IMG/VR virus record: IMGVR_UViG_3300009164_002760 | Location: 1 to 31,357 of that record | Origin: a virus | Direction: 5' to 3' (one strand) | Length of the DNA: 31,357 nt | Shown here: positions 5,833 to 13,804 of the stretch, one piece after another | Layout: every line of letters begins with the position of its first letter | Position numbering within the stretch: the first letter of the stretch is position 1 | Notes under the pieces: generated by a model | Seen by the model: only the letters and a program-made list of their open reading frames with translations | What the model was told of the DNA's origin: nothing | Databases searched by the model: none | Translations under genes and position numbers: made by a program

Positions 5833-6083
5833 TTTAGTTCGTTGCCTTCTGCTGAACCCCAACGAAGCATAAACATAGTAGCGTCATAGTCATTTTCAAA
5901 TTGAAAATAAATTGCATGAACCTGTTCATTACGCCAAATACTTTTACAGTTGTTATCACACCAAGATTTCATCAGTGGAAGATTTGTGTAACCCACTCGA
6001 TTAAAATTAATTCTATAAGGAAACACAGCTCTTGCTCTAGTAGCAAGAACTTCCCCAATTGTTGCCACTTTAGTCCCGCCCAT
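5829..6083 (-). CDS. LRW-tail family, copy 4
   Basis: 84 residues, ATG 6083, overlapping the upstream gene by 14 nt. It carries FPYRINFNRVGYTNLPLMKSWCDNNC and the tail AIYFQFENDYDATMFMLRWG, closest to copy 1. A short extra tail (SAEGNELK) follows the motif. Unknown function; translation is coupled on both sides. Confidence 0.75.
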   Translation of the reverse strand: MGGTKVATIGEVLATRARAVFPYRINFNRVGYTNLPLMKSWCDNNCKSIWRNEQVHAIYFQFENDYDATMFMLRWGSAEGNELK

Positions 6084-6390
6084 TGCCGTATCTCAACAAA
6101 AACATTGTACGTTTCTGCTCATCGTAGAAATCCAAACAGATAGTATGATAAGCATTCTTGCCTTCATACCATCCTAACTCTACTACGGGATACCATTCAC
6201 CGTCTAGAGGAGGTCTAACGTAATTAGGATCTTTTACATACTCTCTATGTTCACGTACTGTAAATCCTAATACGTTTTTCATCTTTTCACGTGATAGATA
6301 AACAGAGGGCTTTTCCCTCTGTTTAATCTTGTCTAATATTAATGCCCATTGTTGGGGTAACATTGTAATCGGTTTACTTGTTATGCTCAC
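6070..6390 (-). CDS. LRW-tail family, copy 5
   Basis: 106 residues from GTG 6390 (GTGA overlap with the previous stop; AGGA about 7 nt upstream). Sequence includes LPQQWALILDKIKQREKPSV, a charged middle and DGEWYPVVELGWYEGKNAY, and ends CLDFYDEQKRTMFLLRYG, in which Tyr replaces the usual Trp. It is the longest member of the tandem set. No known domain. Confidence 0.75.
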   Translation of the reverse strand: MSITSKPITMLPQQWALILDKIKQREKPSVYLSREKMKNVLGFTVREHREYVKDPNYVRPPLDGEWYPVVELGWYEGKNAYHTICLDFYDEQKRTMFLLRYGNGRD

Positions 6391-6707
6391 GACCAAGTCC
6401 TGTGTACTTCAGCTACCCATTCAACTCCGTCGTACTCTGCAATGTCCCATTTTACATCGCCCGGAACTTCGATAATCTTAAGATTAGCATGAACTCCATT
6501 TGCACCCATACCTAACTCACGAACAATTTTTACAAGATAAGGATCATCTCTTGCAATGTTTCGATCAGAAAAATCAGTGTCAGTGATACCGGCAAGTTTT
6601 TTATATTCTTGAACAGCACGTTCGCTCAAACCAAAACCACCGTAACAGTCGTTGATAACTATCCATTGTATTCCACGTAGAGCATTCATCAATTCTTCGT
6701 TTGACAT
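6387..6707 (-). CDS. conserved phage protein, unknown
   Basis: 106 residues from ATG 6707 (TGAGGT upstream). It begins MSNEELMNALRGIQWIVIND, has CYGGFGLSERAVQEYKK, then a likely metal-free acidic stretch, and ends KWDIAEYDGVEWVAEVHRTWS. The combination 'IVINDCYGGFGLS ... YDGVEWVAE' is one I recall from several unrelated phages, always unassigned. Directly downstream of the phosphoesterase gene in the same transcript. Confidence 0.75.
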   Translation of the reverse strand: MSNEELMNALRGIQWIVINDCYGGFGLSERAVQEYKKLAGITDTDFSDRNIARDDPYLVKIVRELGMGANGVHANLKIIEVPGDVKWDIAEYDGVEWVAEVHRTWS

Positions 6708-6708
6708 G

Positions 6709-7557
6709 TTATACCTCAATCACAATGTTAGGATTCCAACCACTCTCGGGCTCGTAGCCTTCATAGCCACGAGGGTTGCAAACAATACGTGTCTCTCCAA
6801 CGACATAGTCAAATGGGTGATGCGTGTGTCCATGTGTCCACAATTTGATCTGTGGGTGATCCATAATGAACTCACTAAGGTCACTGCTGTAAGCACCGTT
6901 CATAATATGTTCGTTAGCATACTGCTCGTGAGTACTTAGTTTGCTGGGAGCATGATGTCCAACTACTACAAACTTTTTATCATGCTGTTCTGCAACAACT
7001 GTTTTAATGTATTGTAGCATCCTCTTATGACGAACGCAAGTGTCAGCGGGCTTGAGTCTAGTGTAGCCTTCGTGCTCTTTGAGAATCACACGGAAGTCAC
7101 TCATCATGTCTCGAACGGCATGCAGAGTCAAAGGATCGCCGTTGTTCATGTCAGTCCAAAGTGTGCCGCCAATAAAGGTAACATCATCAATAATCTTAGA
7201 CTCTTGTTCCAAGAAGTAGACGTTTGAAAACTTTGCGCATTCGTCATGCAGGACCTTTAGTGTACGTTCCCACTTGCCGTGATAGAACTCATGGTTGCCT
7301 GCAATGTAGATCACATGCGGAAACTGAAAGCTCACACGCTTTAGGAAGTCACGGAATCTCTGCACACGCTCTTGCTTACGTCCTAGATCTGCAACTGCAC
7401 CTGATGTCCAGGGATCAAATGTAGAAGCCGGATGGTCATAGAGTTCTTCGGCAATCATAATGTCGCCAGAGAGTATTAAGACATCACAGCCTTCGTCGTT
7501 TTTAATGTTGATATCGGAAAACTCAAGATGGAGATCACTAACTAGTTTGATTTTCAT
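6709..7557 (-). CDS. calcineurin-like metallophosphoesterase
   Basis: 282 residues with the complete motif set of the two-metal phosphoesterase fold: D8-x-H10 (SDLHLE), G31-D32 (SGDIM), G-N88-H89-E90, the H201-H202 pair (VVGHHAP) and H242-G-H244 (WTHGHTHHPFD). These residues bind Mn/Fe and the phosphate. Such phage enzymes act on phosphodiesters or phosphoproteins; the substrate is not predictable here. No signal peptide, so cytoplasmic. First gene behind the perfect promoter at 7586-7614. Confidence 0.92.
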   Translation of the reverse strand: MKIKLVSDLHLEFSDINIKNDEGCDVLILSGDIMIAEELYDHPASTFDPWTSGAVADLGRKQERVQRFRDFLKRVSFQFPHVIYIAGNHEFYHGKWERTLKVLHDECAKFSNVYFLEQESKIIDDVTFIGGTLWTDMNNGDPLTLHAVRDMMSDFRVILKEHEGYTRLKPADTCVRHKRMLQYIKTVVAEQHDKKFVVVGHHAPSKLSTHEQYANEHIMNGAYSSDLSEFIMDHPQIKLWTHGHTHHPFDYVVGETRIVCNPRGYEGYEPESGWNPNIVIEV

Positions 7558-7585
7558 AGTTTCTCATTGAATAATATATGTGTAT

Positions 7586-7614
7586 ATTATAGCGCCAGTT
7601 TAACAATTTGTCAA
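7586..7614 (-). promoter_or_regulatory. perfect sigma70 consensus promoter
   Basis: -35 TTGACA (7614-7609), 17-bp spacer, -10 TATAAT (7591-7586), minus strand. Start predicted near 7579, about 20 nt before the phosphoesterase ATG. Confidence 0.9.
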
Positions 7615-7643
7615 CTGATTAATGAAAGTCTTGATCTAAATTA

Positions 7644-7733
7644 TTAGTGAGTAATTTTTAATTGCCATTCTAACCAAATTAAGAATACAGTAACTGATAT
7701 TGTTAGTATCATAACAATTTGTGCTAGTCTCAT
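7644..7733 (-). CDS. 29-residue single-pass membrane peptide
   Basis: ATG 7733 overlaps the stop of the preceding gene as ATGA; TAA at 7646-7644. The peptide is one hydrophobic helix (residues 3-21, LAQIVMILTISVTVFLIWL) with a short polar tail. Size and coupling resemble small phage membrane peptides such as holin-like or lysis-accessory proteins, but nothing beyond the helix supports that. Confidence 0.5.
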   Translation of the reverse strand: MRLAQIVMILTISVTVFLIWLEWQLKITH

Positions 7734-8161
7734 AATTTGTATAATTTAAAAAAGTAAGTAATTAAGGCGGCAAAGGTAAAACACCAACAAAGCACATCGA
7801 TTTGTCGTTGGCGGTCGTAATCCATTGCAGACAGTTCGGCTTGATACTCTTTTTCTATAACAGATTTTTCAGCCTCTACTTTAATCCAAGCATCCTTGCC
7901 GTATTTTTGAATTGTTTTGGCTTTTAATTCAGCTACTTCTCGCTCATACTTCATCTTAGATTCAAACTTTTCAAGAGCTCGAAGTTCTAATGTTGATACA
8001 CGATGTTGCTCTGTTAGTTTAGATTTTATACGAGCTTGATGCTCGCGCTGAATGGTATTTTCCATATCAGCTTGTTGGCTGGATACAACTGCCCCCAGTT
8101 CCTTGCCTGCGGATTGTGCCGTTTTAAGGGCAGTCGTGGCGGATTTGACTCCGTCTATCAT
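7730..8161 (-). CDS. coiled-coil protein with C-terminal membrane anchor
   Basis: 143 residues. Residues 30-115 form a long charged heptad-type helix (for example RVSTLELRALEKFESKMKY, EKSVIEKEYQAELSAMDYD). Residues 123-139 (CWCFTFAALITYFF) are a membrane segment, with LYKL outside. Starts MIDGVKSATTALKTAQSAGK, an Ala/Thr-rich helix. Neighbour of another membrane-plus-coiled-coil protein at 8186, suggesting that they work together at the inner membrane or virion. No family recognised. Confidence 0.75.
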   Translation of the reverse strand: MIDGVKSATTALKTAQSAGKELGAVVSSQQADMENTIQREHQARIKSKLTEQHRVSTLELRALEKFESKMKYEREVAELKAKTIQKYGKDAWIKVEAEKSVIEKEYQAELSAMDYDRQRQIDVLCWCFTFAALITYFFKLYKL

Positions 8162-8185
8162 ATATTCGCTCTCGTCTTTACAATT

Positions 8186-8773
8186 TTATTTATTCGCTAA
8201 CGGATTATCAATAGCCTTTTGTATCTTGCTATCGACTTCTTTCTTCAATTGAACAACTTCACGCTCAATTTCTCTACGTGCTTGAGCCATTTCGATACGA
8301 ATAGTATTAGCTTCGTTACGTGCTTTTTCTAAGTCTTCACGAACTGCTTTACGCATATCTCGCATTTCTTGTTCAGTTTCACGTTGTGCAGTTTTAACGC
8401 CGCGCTCTACCTGTTCTGTCACCGATTCATTACGACGTAGATCGTTTTTCAAATCAGTTTTAATATCACGAGTATAATCGCTAGTCTTAGCACTGTTCTC
8501 TTCAATGACTGCTAGTCGCTTGTCAAAGCCACTTAGATCAGGTGCAGCATACTCTGAAATCTTTTTCTTCATTCCCACATAGTCTTTGTACACTTCAAAT
8601 GAGCCATAAAGTCCTCCCAGTATCGATGACACAATAGTAAATGCCACCATTAGTTTTGCTGGTGTAAATTCATAGCCACCAATACTGATAACAGTATCTT
8701 TGCTGGCATACTTCTTTGCGGCTGCTTCAAGTTCATCAACTTTAGCGTTTACGTCTTTAATTTCTTCTGTCAT
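8186..8773 (-). CDS. membrane protein with long coiled coil
   Basis: 195 residues; AGGAG 7 nt before ATG 8773. Residues 1-25 are a charged helix, 36-60 hold one membrane segment (KLMVAFTIVSSILGGLYGSF), and 90-185 are a continuous coiled coil rich in Glu, Arg and Lys (ERGVKTAQRETEQEMRDMR, ARREIEREVVQLKKEV). No enzymatic motif. The architecture suits a spacer or a membrane-tethered scaffold. Similar proteins accompany secreted Asn/Gln-rich proteins in some T4-like phages, to my memory. Confidence 0.75.
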   Translation of the reverse strand: MTEEIKDVNAKVDELEAAAKKYASKDTVISIGGYEFTPAKLMVAFTIVSSILGGLYGSFEVYKDYVGMKKKISEYAAPDLSGFDKRLAVIEENSAKTSDYTRDIKTDLKNDLRRNESVTEQVERGVKTAQRETEQEMRDMRKAVREDLEKARNEANTIRIEMAQARREIEREVVQLKKEVDSKIQKAIDNPLANK

Positions 8774-8783
8774 TTTCTTACTC

Positions 8784-8948
8784 CTAAACTTTGTTTTTAT
8801 TTTGATCTGCTAACATCTTGGCCCATGCTTTCTTAGCTTCAAGTGTATCTTTAGCATTTTGTACTTTGGTGCCATTGCTTGTTATAATGCTCGATGCTGT
8901 TGCACCCAAACCGAGCCCTATAATTATATAAACCATATAATATTCCAC
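8784..8948 (-). CDS. 54-residue single-pass membrane protein
   Basis: Start taken as GTG 8948 because AGGAG lies six bases upstream; an ATG at 8936 is the alternative. One glycine-rich membrane helix (VYIIIGLGLGATASSIITS) is followed by a charged amphipathic tail (AKDTLEAKKAWAKMLADQN). It sits between the large Gln-rich protein and the coiled-coil membrane protein. Glycine spacing in the helix suggests oligomer packing. Unknown function. Confidence 0.65.
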   Translation of the reverse strand: MEYYMVYIIIGLGLGATASSIITSNGTKVQNAKDTLEAKKAWAKMLADQNKNKV

Positions 8949-8958
8949 ATTACTCTCC

Positions 8959-10965
8959 TTACTTGTACTGTTGATCAATCATTTCTTGATGTAGCCTATC
9001 ACTGCCACCAGTGAGTCCTCTTAACAATCTTACATTGTCAACAGTCTTTTGATTTTTATAAACTTCCTTTGGCTCGTAGAATGCTACATCTTTTAATACA
9101 AATGAATATGCGTTAAATCCTGCAGGAGTTATTGCCATAGTGGCAAGATCCACTCCGCCTGCTAATTCGTTTGACTGTACATTTCTATTCACTGTACTGG
9201 TCTGTTGTTGTATATTATCCTGCATCAACTCAAAACGCTGTTGCATCATCATTTCTGATAGTGGATTACCAACCTTACCTATGCCTCCAAAACTGGCTAC
9301 TTGCATTGGCGGTATTTCAGCGTCTACAGGTCTTGCTTCTATTCTAGGTTGGTATACGGGTGATGTTTGTGCAACTGGGGACGACATGTTAGATACAGTA
9401 AATGCAGACAACGGATTATATCCCAGCGTATTTTTATTAACTGTAATACCGGTACCACTAGACTGCTGTTGAGTTTCTGTTGCTACTTGTGCAGGAGGTT
9501 TTAACATAACAACACTAGTTGATTGTATTTCTACTTGTTGACTAGCTGTTGTAGTTTGTTGAACTTGCTGAACAGTTTTGTTAGTTTGTTGCTGTTGTGT
9601 GGTAGTTTGTTGCTGTTGTTGTTGCGACACTTGTGTTGTTGACTGTGTTGTTGTCTGCTGACTAGCTTGTGTTGTTTGACTAGAGAACTGTGCGGCTGCG
9701 GTAGCACTATTAGCACTCATGTCTTGATTCATACTAACTGCGGCATTACTAGCGGCATTTGAACTTTGTACGGTTCCTTCAAATGCTTTAGCGGCATTTT
9801 GTACAGCCATTTGCTGAGTTGCTTTATCATTTGCCTGCGCTGTTTTAACCACACTCATTGCCAACTTACTAGGGCCAGCACCTCCTCCGCCTTGTTGTGG
9901 ACCTGCAGATTGTGGACCAGCACTTGGAGGTGGAGCATTTGCTGTTTGTGTAGCTTGTGGAGGACCGCCAGCAGGTTGTGCTTGTGTAGGTGCAGGTCCT
10001 TGCTGTTGTGGACTAGGCTGTGAGGGATTATCTTGAGGACCGCCAGGATTTTGATTTGGATCTTGTCCTTGTGGTCCAGGAGCAGGACCTTGTGGTCCAG
10101 GAGCAGGTTGCTGTGCCTGTTGTTGTGGACTTGCTTGAGCCAATGCCGGTGCCGCGTCTGCTACACCTGGAGGAGCTGCCGCAGGTGCAGGTGATCCATA
10201 GTTGATTGCAGGCACAAATGATGTTGCAGATGCATTTGAAACTGTAGACCCTAATATTGAATTTTTAACAGTGGCTAACGCATATCCTGGGCAAGTGGCA
10301 CTTGATAATGGATCAGCAATACATGGATCGGGTCTAGCCGAATATTTTAAACTAAAACTAACATTATAAATTTCTGGACCGTAGTTGCCTGCCCAGAAAT
10401 TATTATCTCTGCCGATAAAGCCTACTCGTGCAGTACTCAGGCTTGATGCAGTATAAGGTGTGGCGAATGTTTCGCTAAAATTAAAATTAGTCCAATTATA
10501 TTTTTGATTAGTTTGTGCTGTATAATCGTAGTTGGCAACTTGACTACCAGTGCTTCCGTATAATTTAACATAGGCAGACAAATAGTCTTGTCTAGCATCA
10601 TCCCAACCATTGCCGTTTTTAGCCCTAAATCCAAAGTTAAATCCGCTAAGTTGTACAACACTTCCGCTGATAGACAATGCTTTGTTTATGTTAACTATTT
10701 GATTTAAATCTACAGTACCGTAGGAAAAGTTAATATTACTGCCATCCCTAATACTGGGGTTTGGTCCACAGTTACCCGGCTGTCCTGCACCAAAGCATAG
10801 TTGGTTAACATAGACACCATTGTTCCAAATGCTAGTTGTAGTCGTAGGAGTACTACCAGTATTGATTAGATTACCGGTAGTAGTGTCTACTGTTTGACTA
10901 TTAGAATAACTTGAACACAAGAGCCCCAAGCAGAGCACCAATGCCAACTTTCTTATAAGTGTCAT
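8959..10965 (-). CDS. large exported Gln/Pro-rich protein
   Basis: 668 residues. Residues 1-24 are a Sec signal peptide (Arg-Lys, then a Leu/Val-rich core, SNSQT at the cleavage region). Residues 50-210 look like a beta-sandwich domain (many aromatic/Asn strands, Cys57-Cys66 and Cys215-Cys225 pairs). Residues 255-365 are Pro/Gln/Gly-rich, 415-480 are Gln/Thr-rich runs, and 560-668 is a conserved-looking C-terminus (DLATMAITPAGFNAYSF; NVRLLRGLTGG). The start codon lies inside the upstream gene (65-nt overlap), GAGG 9 nt before it. A secreted fibre, adhesin or envelope-associated phage protein is plausible; no family is recognised. Confidence 0.8.
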   Translation of the reverse strand: MTLIRKLALVLCLGLLCSSYSNSQTVDTTTGNLINTGSTPTTTTSIWNNGVYVNQLCFGAGQPGNCGPNPSIRDGSNINFSYGTVDLNQIVNINKALSISGSVVQLSGFNFGFRAKNGNGWDDARQDYLSAYVKLYGSTGSQVANYDYTAQTNQKYNWTNFNFSETFATPYTASSLSTARVGFIGRDNNFWAGNYGPEIYNVSFSLKYSARPDPCIADPLSSATCPGYALATVKNSILGSTVSNASATSFVPAINYGSPAPAAAPPGVADAAPALAQASPQQQAQQPAPGPQGPAPGPQGQDPNQNPGGPQDNPSQPSPQQQGPAPTQAQPAGGPPQATQTANAPPPSAGPQSAGPQQGGGGAGPSKLAMSVVKTAQANDKATQQMAVQNAAKAFEGTVQSSNAASNAAVSMNQDMSANSATAAAQFSSQTTQASQQTTTQSTTQVSQQQQQQTTTQQQQTNKTVQQVQQTTTASQQVEIQSTSVVMLKPPAQVATETQQQSSGTGITVNKNTLGYNPLSAFTVSNMSSPVAQTSPVYQPRIEARPVDAEIPPMQVASFGGIGKVGNPLSEMMMQQRFELMQDNIQQQTSTVNRNVQSNELAGGVDLATMAITPAGFNAYSFVLKDVAFYEPKEVYKNQKTVDNVRLLRGLTGGSDRLHQEMIDQQYK

Positions 10966-12187
10966 CTATTTTTGCCTCATCTAACTTTGGTATTTTATCT
11001 ACATTAGCTTCCCATTCAGCTTTGGCTTGTAGACCAATCTTACCTTCGTATGGGCAAGGTGTTCCTGCAGCCAACATAGCGTCAAACACACGACGGTCTT
11101 GACACATGGTAGCAACTGCGGCTACCTTCATACCCATATCATATAATGTTTTAGATAACTTTAGTCGTTCGCAATTCATATCACGAACTGTTCCACCACC
11201 ACTCACACCAAAGATTTGCGTTTGTATACTACCGCTAGTACCCGTTGAGCATAGGTCAGCATTACCGCCACTCATCATTGATGGTGCTACAGCGGTAGGA
11301 GGTGGTTGAATAACACGCTGAGTAATCTCTGTTTTATTAATGTTAGTGTTGGTCATTTCACCACTGTTGATGTTCTGATTAACATTGGCGTTTTGATTAA
11401 CATTGTTGCTTGTACTAGTGTTTGTATTGTTATTGTTGTTGGTCATACTACCACTTTGTACATTGTTATTAGTCATTGTACCGCTATTAATGTTAGTGTT
11501 AGTATTGTTAGATGTAGACGTACTATTATTAATATTACGGTTAGTCATATCACCTGTATTAACATTATTATTAGTATTTGTACTTGTGCTAGTACTGGTG
11601 TTGATATTACGATTAGTCATATCACCTGTGTTGATATTTCTATTTGTGTTATCGCTGGTACTAGTGTTGATGTTATTGTTTGTGTTAACACTGGTACTGG
11701 CATTATTGTTATTGTAGGTCATTGTACCGGTATTAACATTGTTATTTTGATTAACATTTGTACTTGTGCTTGCACTTGTGCTGGTATTAACATTGTTGTT
11801 GTTATTAGTCATTGTACCTGTATTAACGTTGTTATTGTTAAACGTTTGAGTACCGCTATTAATATTGTTATTGTTATTGTTATTAGTGTAAGTCACCGAA
11901 CCACTCATAACGTTGTTATTATTGTTATTGTTGGTCAGTGTGCCGCTGTTAACATTAATGTTGTTGTTAGTGTTAGTTGTGCCACCACTTAACGCAGTAT
12001 TGTTGTTAGTTGTCACGGTACCACTATTAACATTGTTAGTGTTGATTGTGCTTGTACTGGTAGTAGTACTATTAGTATCAACTAGACTTTTTGAGTCATA
12101 GGTGCCCTGATTAATTAATGTCTGGCCGTTTGCAGCCCAAGATATTAAGAGGGCCGAAATACCTAAAAGTATTCTTGTTTTTTTCAT
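10901..12187 (-). CDS. exported Asn/Thr-repeat protein
   Basis: 428 residues; AGGAG before ATG 12187. Signal peptide at 1-21 (MKKTRILLGISALLISWAA). Residues 48-285 are degenerate repeats of about 10-14 residues built on 'N-V/I-N-S/T-G-x-M-T-N-N-N', over half Asn and Thr. The regular turn-and-strand spacing is what beta-solenoid or amyloid-like fibres show. Residues 305-395 form a Cys-containing domain (C313, C339, C362, C378; RDMNCERLKLSKTLYDMG), and 414-428 is a hydrophobic tail. Probably exported with the Gln-rich neighbour. Function unknown; ice-, curli- or adhesin-like roles are only analogies. Confidence 0.82.
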   Translation of the reverse strand: MKKTRILLGISALLISWAANGQTLINQGTYDSKSLVDTNSTTTSTSTINTNNVNSGTVTTNNNTALSGGTTNTNNNINVNSGTLTNNNNNNNVMSGSVTYTNNNNNNNINSGTQTFNNNNVNTGTMTNNNNNVNTSTSASTSTNVNQNNNVNTGTMTYNNNNASTSVNTNNNINTSTSDNTNRNINTGDMTNRNINTSTSTSTNTNNNVNTGDMTNRNINNSTSTSNNTNTNINSGTMTNNNVQSGSMTNNNNNTNTSTSNNVNQNANVNQNINSGEMTNTNINKTEITQRVIQPPPTAVAPSMMSGGNADLCSTGTSGSIQTQIFGVSGGGTVRDMNCERLKLSKTLYDMGMKVAAVATMCQDRRVFDAMLAAGTPCPYEGKIGLQAKAEWEANVDKIPKLDEAKIDDTYKKVGIGALLGALVFKLF

Positions 12188-12215
12188 GGTCGCTCCTAAG
12201 CGGTAGAAGTTCCGC
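12188..12215 (-). promoter_or_regulatory. hairpin covering the leader of the Asn-repeat gene
   Basis: Minus strand AAGCGG, 8-nt loop, CCGCTT directly in front of the AGGAG ribosome site. The stem ends 1 nt before the site and could tune initiation or protect the 5' end. Confidence 0.4.
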
Positions 12216-12280
12216 TTATAAGTATTTACGTGGGGGCGACCTAAAGTTAACCACTCACTTTAATCTAGAACAAGATATTG

Positions 12281-12562
12281 TTAAAGATCTTGTTTTCGTT
12301 GGACTGAAAAGTAGGGTTTGATAACATTAAAGAAACTATCCCAATCTGTAATCTCGGGATAGTTTTTAAATACACTGTAATACCAACGATCTTCGTATTG
12401 ATTAATGTATTGTTTGCCGTTTGAGGCTGTTTTAACGTGCTTCTGAAAGAGAGGTTTTATATCTGAAGGAATAGAGTTGCCGTTGTGGCCTCCCCACCAT
12501 CTTGCGACTAATTTAGGTTTAAATTTGTCTTTTTGTATTTTATCAAAATCACTTGCTCTCAT
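12281..12562 (-). CDS. small phage protein, unknown
   Basis: 93 residues from ATG 12562; no clear ribosome site, so initiation is probably coupled to the bilin-reductase gene that ends 8 nt upstream. Basic first half (RASDFDKIQKDKFKPKLVARWWGGH), then a Trp/Tyr-rich second half (YEDRWYYSVFKNYPEITDW). An 8-bp inverted repeat AACAAGAT/ATCTTGTT spans its stop codon. No recognised domain. Could be an accessory to the heme-bilin genes, by position only. Confidence 0.7.
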   Translation of the reverse strand: MRASDFDKIQKDKFKPKLVARWWGGHNGNSIPSDIKPLFQKHVKTASNGKQYINQYEDRWYYSVFKNYPEITDWDSFFNVIKPYFSVQRKQDL

Positions 12563-12569
12563 CAAGTAT

Positions 12570-13253
12570 TTATTTGATTTCTGGAAACAAACAATCTTGA
12601 ATAAATGTTGTTACATCACTTTCACTTAGGCCTAGACTTACCATGACCTTAGGTGTATGCGGATTTTGCTTTTGATTTTCACAATAATAATTTTGTGAAG
12701 CAGTAGTGTCATTGGCCGTAGCATTAGTTTCACTTACTGTTTCTACGTAATGATTAACTAGAATGTGTGCTAGACTTGCAAGTTGCTTTAGTTCACTTTC
12801 ATCGTTTACATTGCCCGCAGCTACCATATGTTCACTGAAAATACGTTCTGCCCACTCTGGTAGTTTGCGCTTTTTATTCCACTCGTAACGTCCAACTTCA
12901 TCACCAAAGTATTCGATCATAGGATGTTCTGAATCTCCAGCTGGACTGTAATCAATAAAACAACCAGTAATCTTGTTTTTACCGGCTATAACATCAAATC
13001 CAAATATTGGTGCAGGATTATGTGTATGAGGAAAGATGCAACAATGCATCATCCAGAGTCCTTTGGATTCTCTGGCATCTACAACATCGACGTGAGCCCT
13101 ACGATAAGCGTCACTGGTCCAAACACGATTAACCCAACCAGGTTGATTAAATTGTTCCATGCCTGGCTCAAAGATTTCTTTTCCTGTTTTGTCAAATTTA
13201 TTTTCTAACAGGTGTTGAATCTCAATCAATGTGTTCCAAACATTACTCTCCAC
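12570..13253 (-). CDS. ferredoxin-dependent bilin reductase (PcyA/PebS/PcyX family)
   Basis: 227 residues. Reduces biliverdin to a phycobilin with electrons from ferredoxin. The family core is clear: WMMHCCIFPH, then PIFGFDVIAG, then GCFIDYSP (residues 67-104), matching PcyA's LHCVMFPEP, LFGCDIVAG and AIADLSP. His70 and Asp87 correspond to PcyA His88 and Asp105. The PcyA Glu76 position appears to be Asp56, so the product may not be phycocyanobilin. The C-terminal YYCENQKQNPHTPKV also matches. It starts at GTG 13253, 11 nt inside the heme oxygenase gene, giving a two-gene heme-to-bilin cassette. PebS of cyanophages and PcyX of marine viral metagenomes are the known viral relatives. Confidence 0.88.
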   Translation of the reverse strand: MESNVWNTLIEIQHLLENKFDKTGKEIFEPGMEQFNQPGWVNRVWTSDAYRRAHVDVVDARESKGLWMMHCCIFPHTHNPAPIFGFDVIAGKNKITGCFIDYSPAGDSEHPMIEYFGDEVGRYEWNKKRKLPEWAERIFSEHMVAAGNVNDESELKQLASLAHILVNHYVETVSETNATANDTTASQNYYCENQKQNPHTPKVMVSLGLSESDVTTFIQDCLFPEIK

Positions 13254-13788
13254 TATACAAATCTCTCATCATTTTAATAGCGTACTCAAAAGCTATACGA
13301 GCTTCGTCACCTAGGTCGTCTGTAAGTGTTTGTCTTATGGCCATTTTCATAGCATCTGCATTTTCAAAGTCGTAGAACTTACCACTCGAAATATGTGCTA
13401 CTTGCTTCTTAATGATTTGCCCGCCAAATAAATCACCCATATGTCGGCAATATAAATGTGCTTTAATTAAATGTTTATATTCTGGGTCATTACCAATTGA
13501 ATGCAAGTATGCCTGATACTCTAGTGTAGCAGTGGTTAGATAGCAATACGAGCCATCGTCTAATTCCATAAAGTCAGCATAGATACCTTTAAGACGAGGT
13601 AGGTCTGGCATATTATCGAGGAAACCCTGACGTTTACAGTACCATTCAATTGGATCATATATTGCTAGTAAATTATAGAGATAGTTTCTATAATCTGCTT
13701 TACCAATTTTCCCACTAAGTAACATCTTAGCGAATGTTGTTGTTTCTGCCTCGTGATGGAGGTCTTTAGTGATATCTTTTAAGCTCAT
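13243..13788 (-). CDS. heme oxygenase
   Basis: 181 residues. Opens heme to biliverdin IX-alpha, CO and Fe2+ using reduced ferredoxin. The proximal heme ligand is in KDLHHEAE (His11/His12, His12 best), and the distal helix is HMGDLFGGQIIKK (Gly118-Gln124), the glycine-rich signature of the family. The length is shorter than cyanobacterial HO1 (about 240) but fits bacterial and phage forms. The stop overlaps the bilin reductase start, so both enzymes are made together. Besides bilin, it would release iron from host heme, which may matter for the Fe-dependent enzymes at 27599-29939. Confidence 0.92.
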   Translation of the reverse strand: MSLKDITKDLHHEAETTTFAKMLLSGKIGKADYRNYLYNLLAIYDPIEWYCKRQGFLDNMPDLPRLKGIYADFMELDDGSYCYLTTATLEYQAYLHSIGNDPEYKHLIKAHLYCRHMGDLFGGQIIKKQVAHISSGKFYDFENADAMKMAIRQTLTDDLGDEARIAFEYAIKMMRDLYSGE

Positions 13789-13804
13789 AGTCTGTTATTT
13801 ACTA

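Noticed and set aside
11306-11992. 228-codon plus-strand frame rich in Val/Ile/Cys
   Set aside because: Antisense of the Asn/Thr repeat region; composition is an artefact of the AAT/AAC codons.
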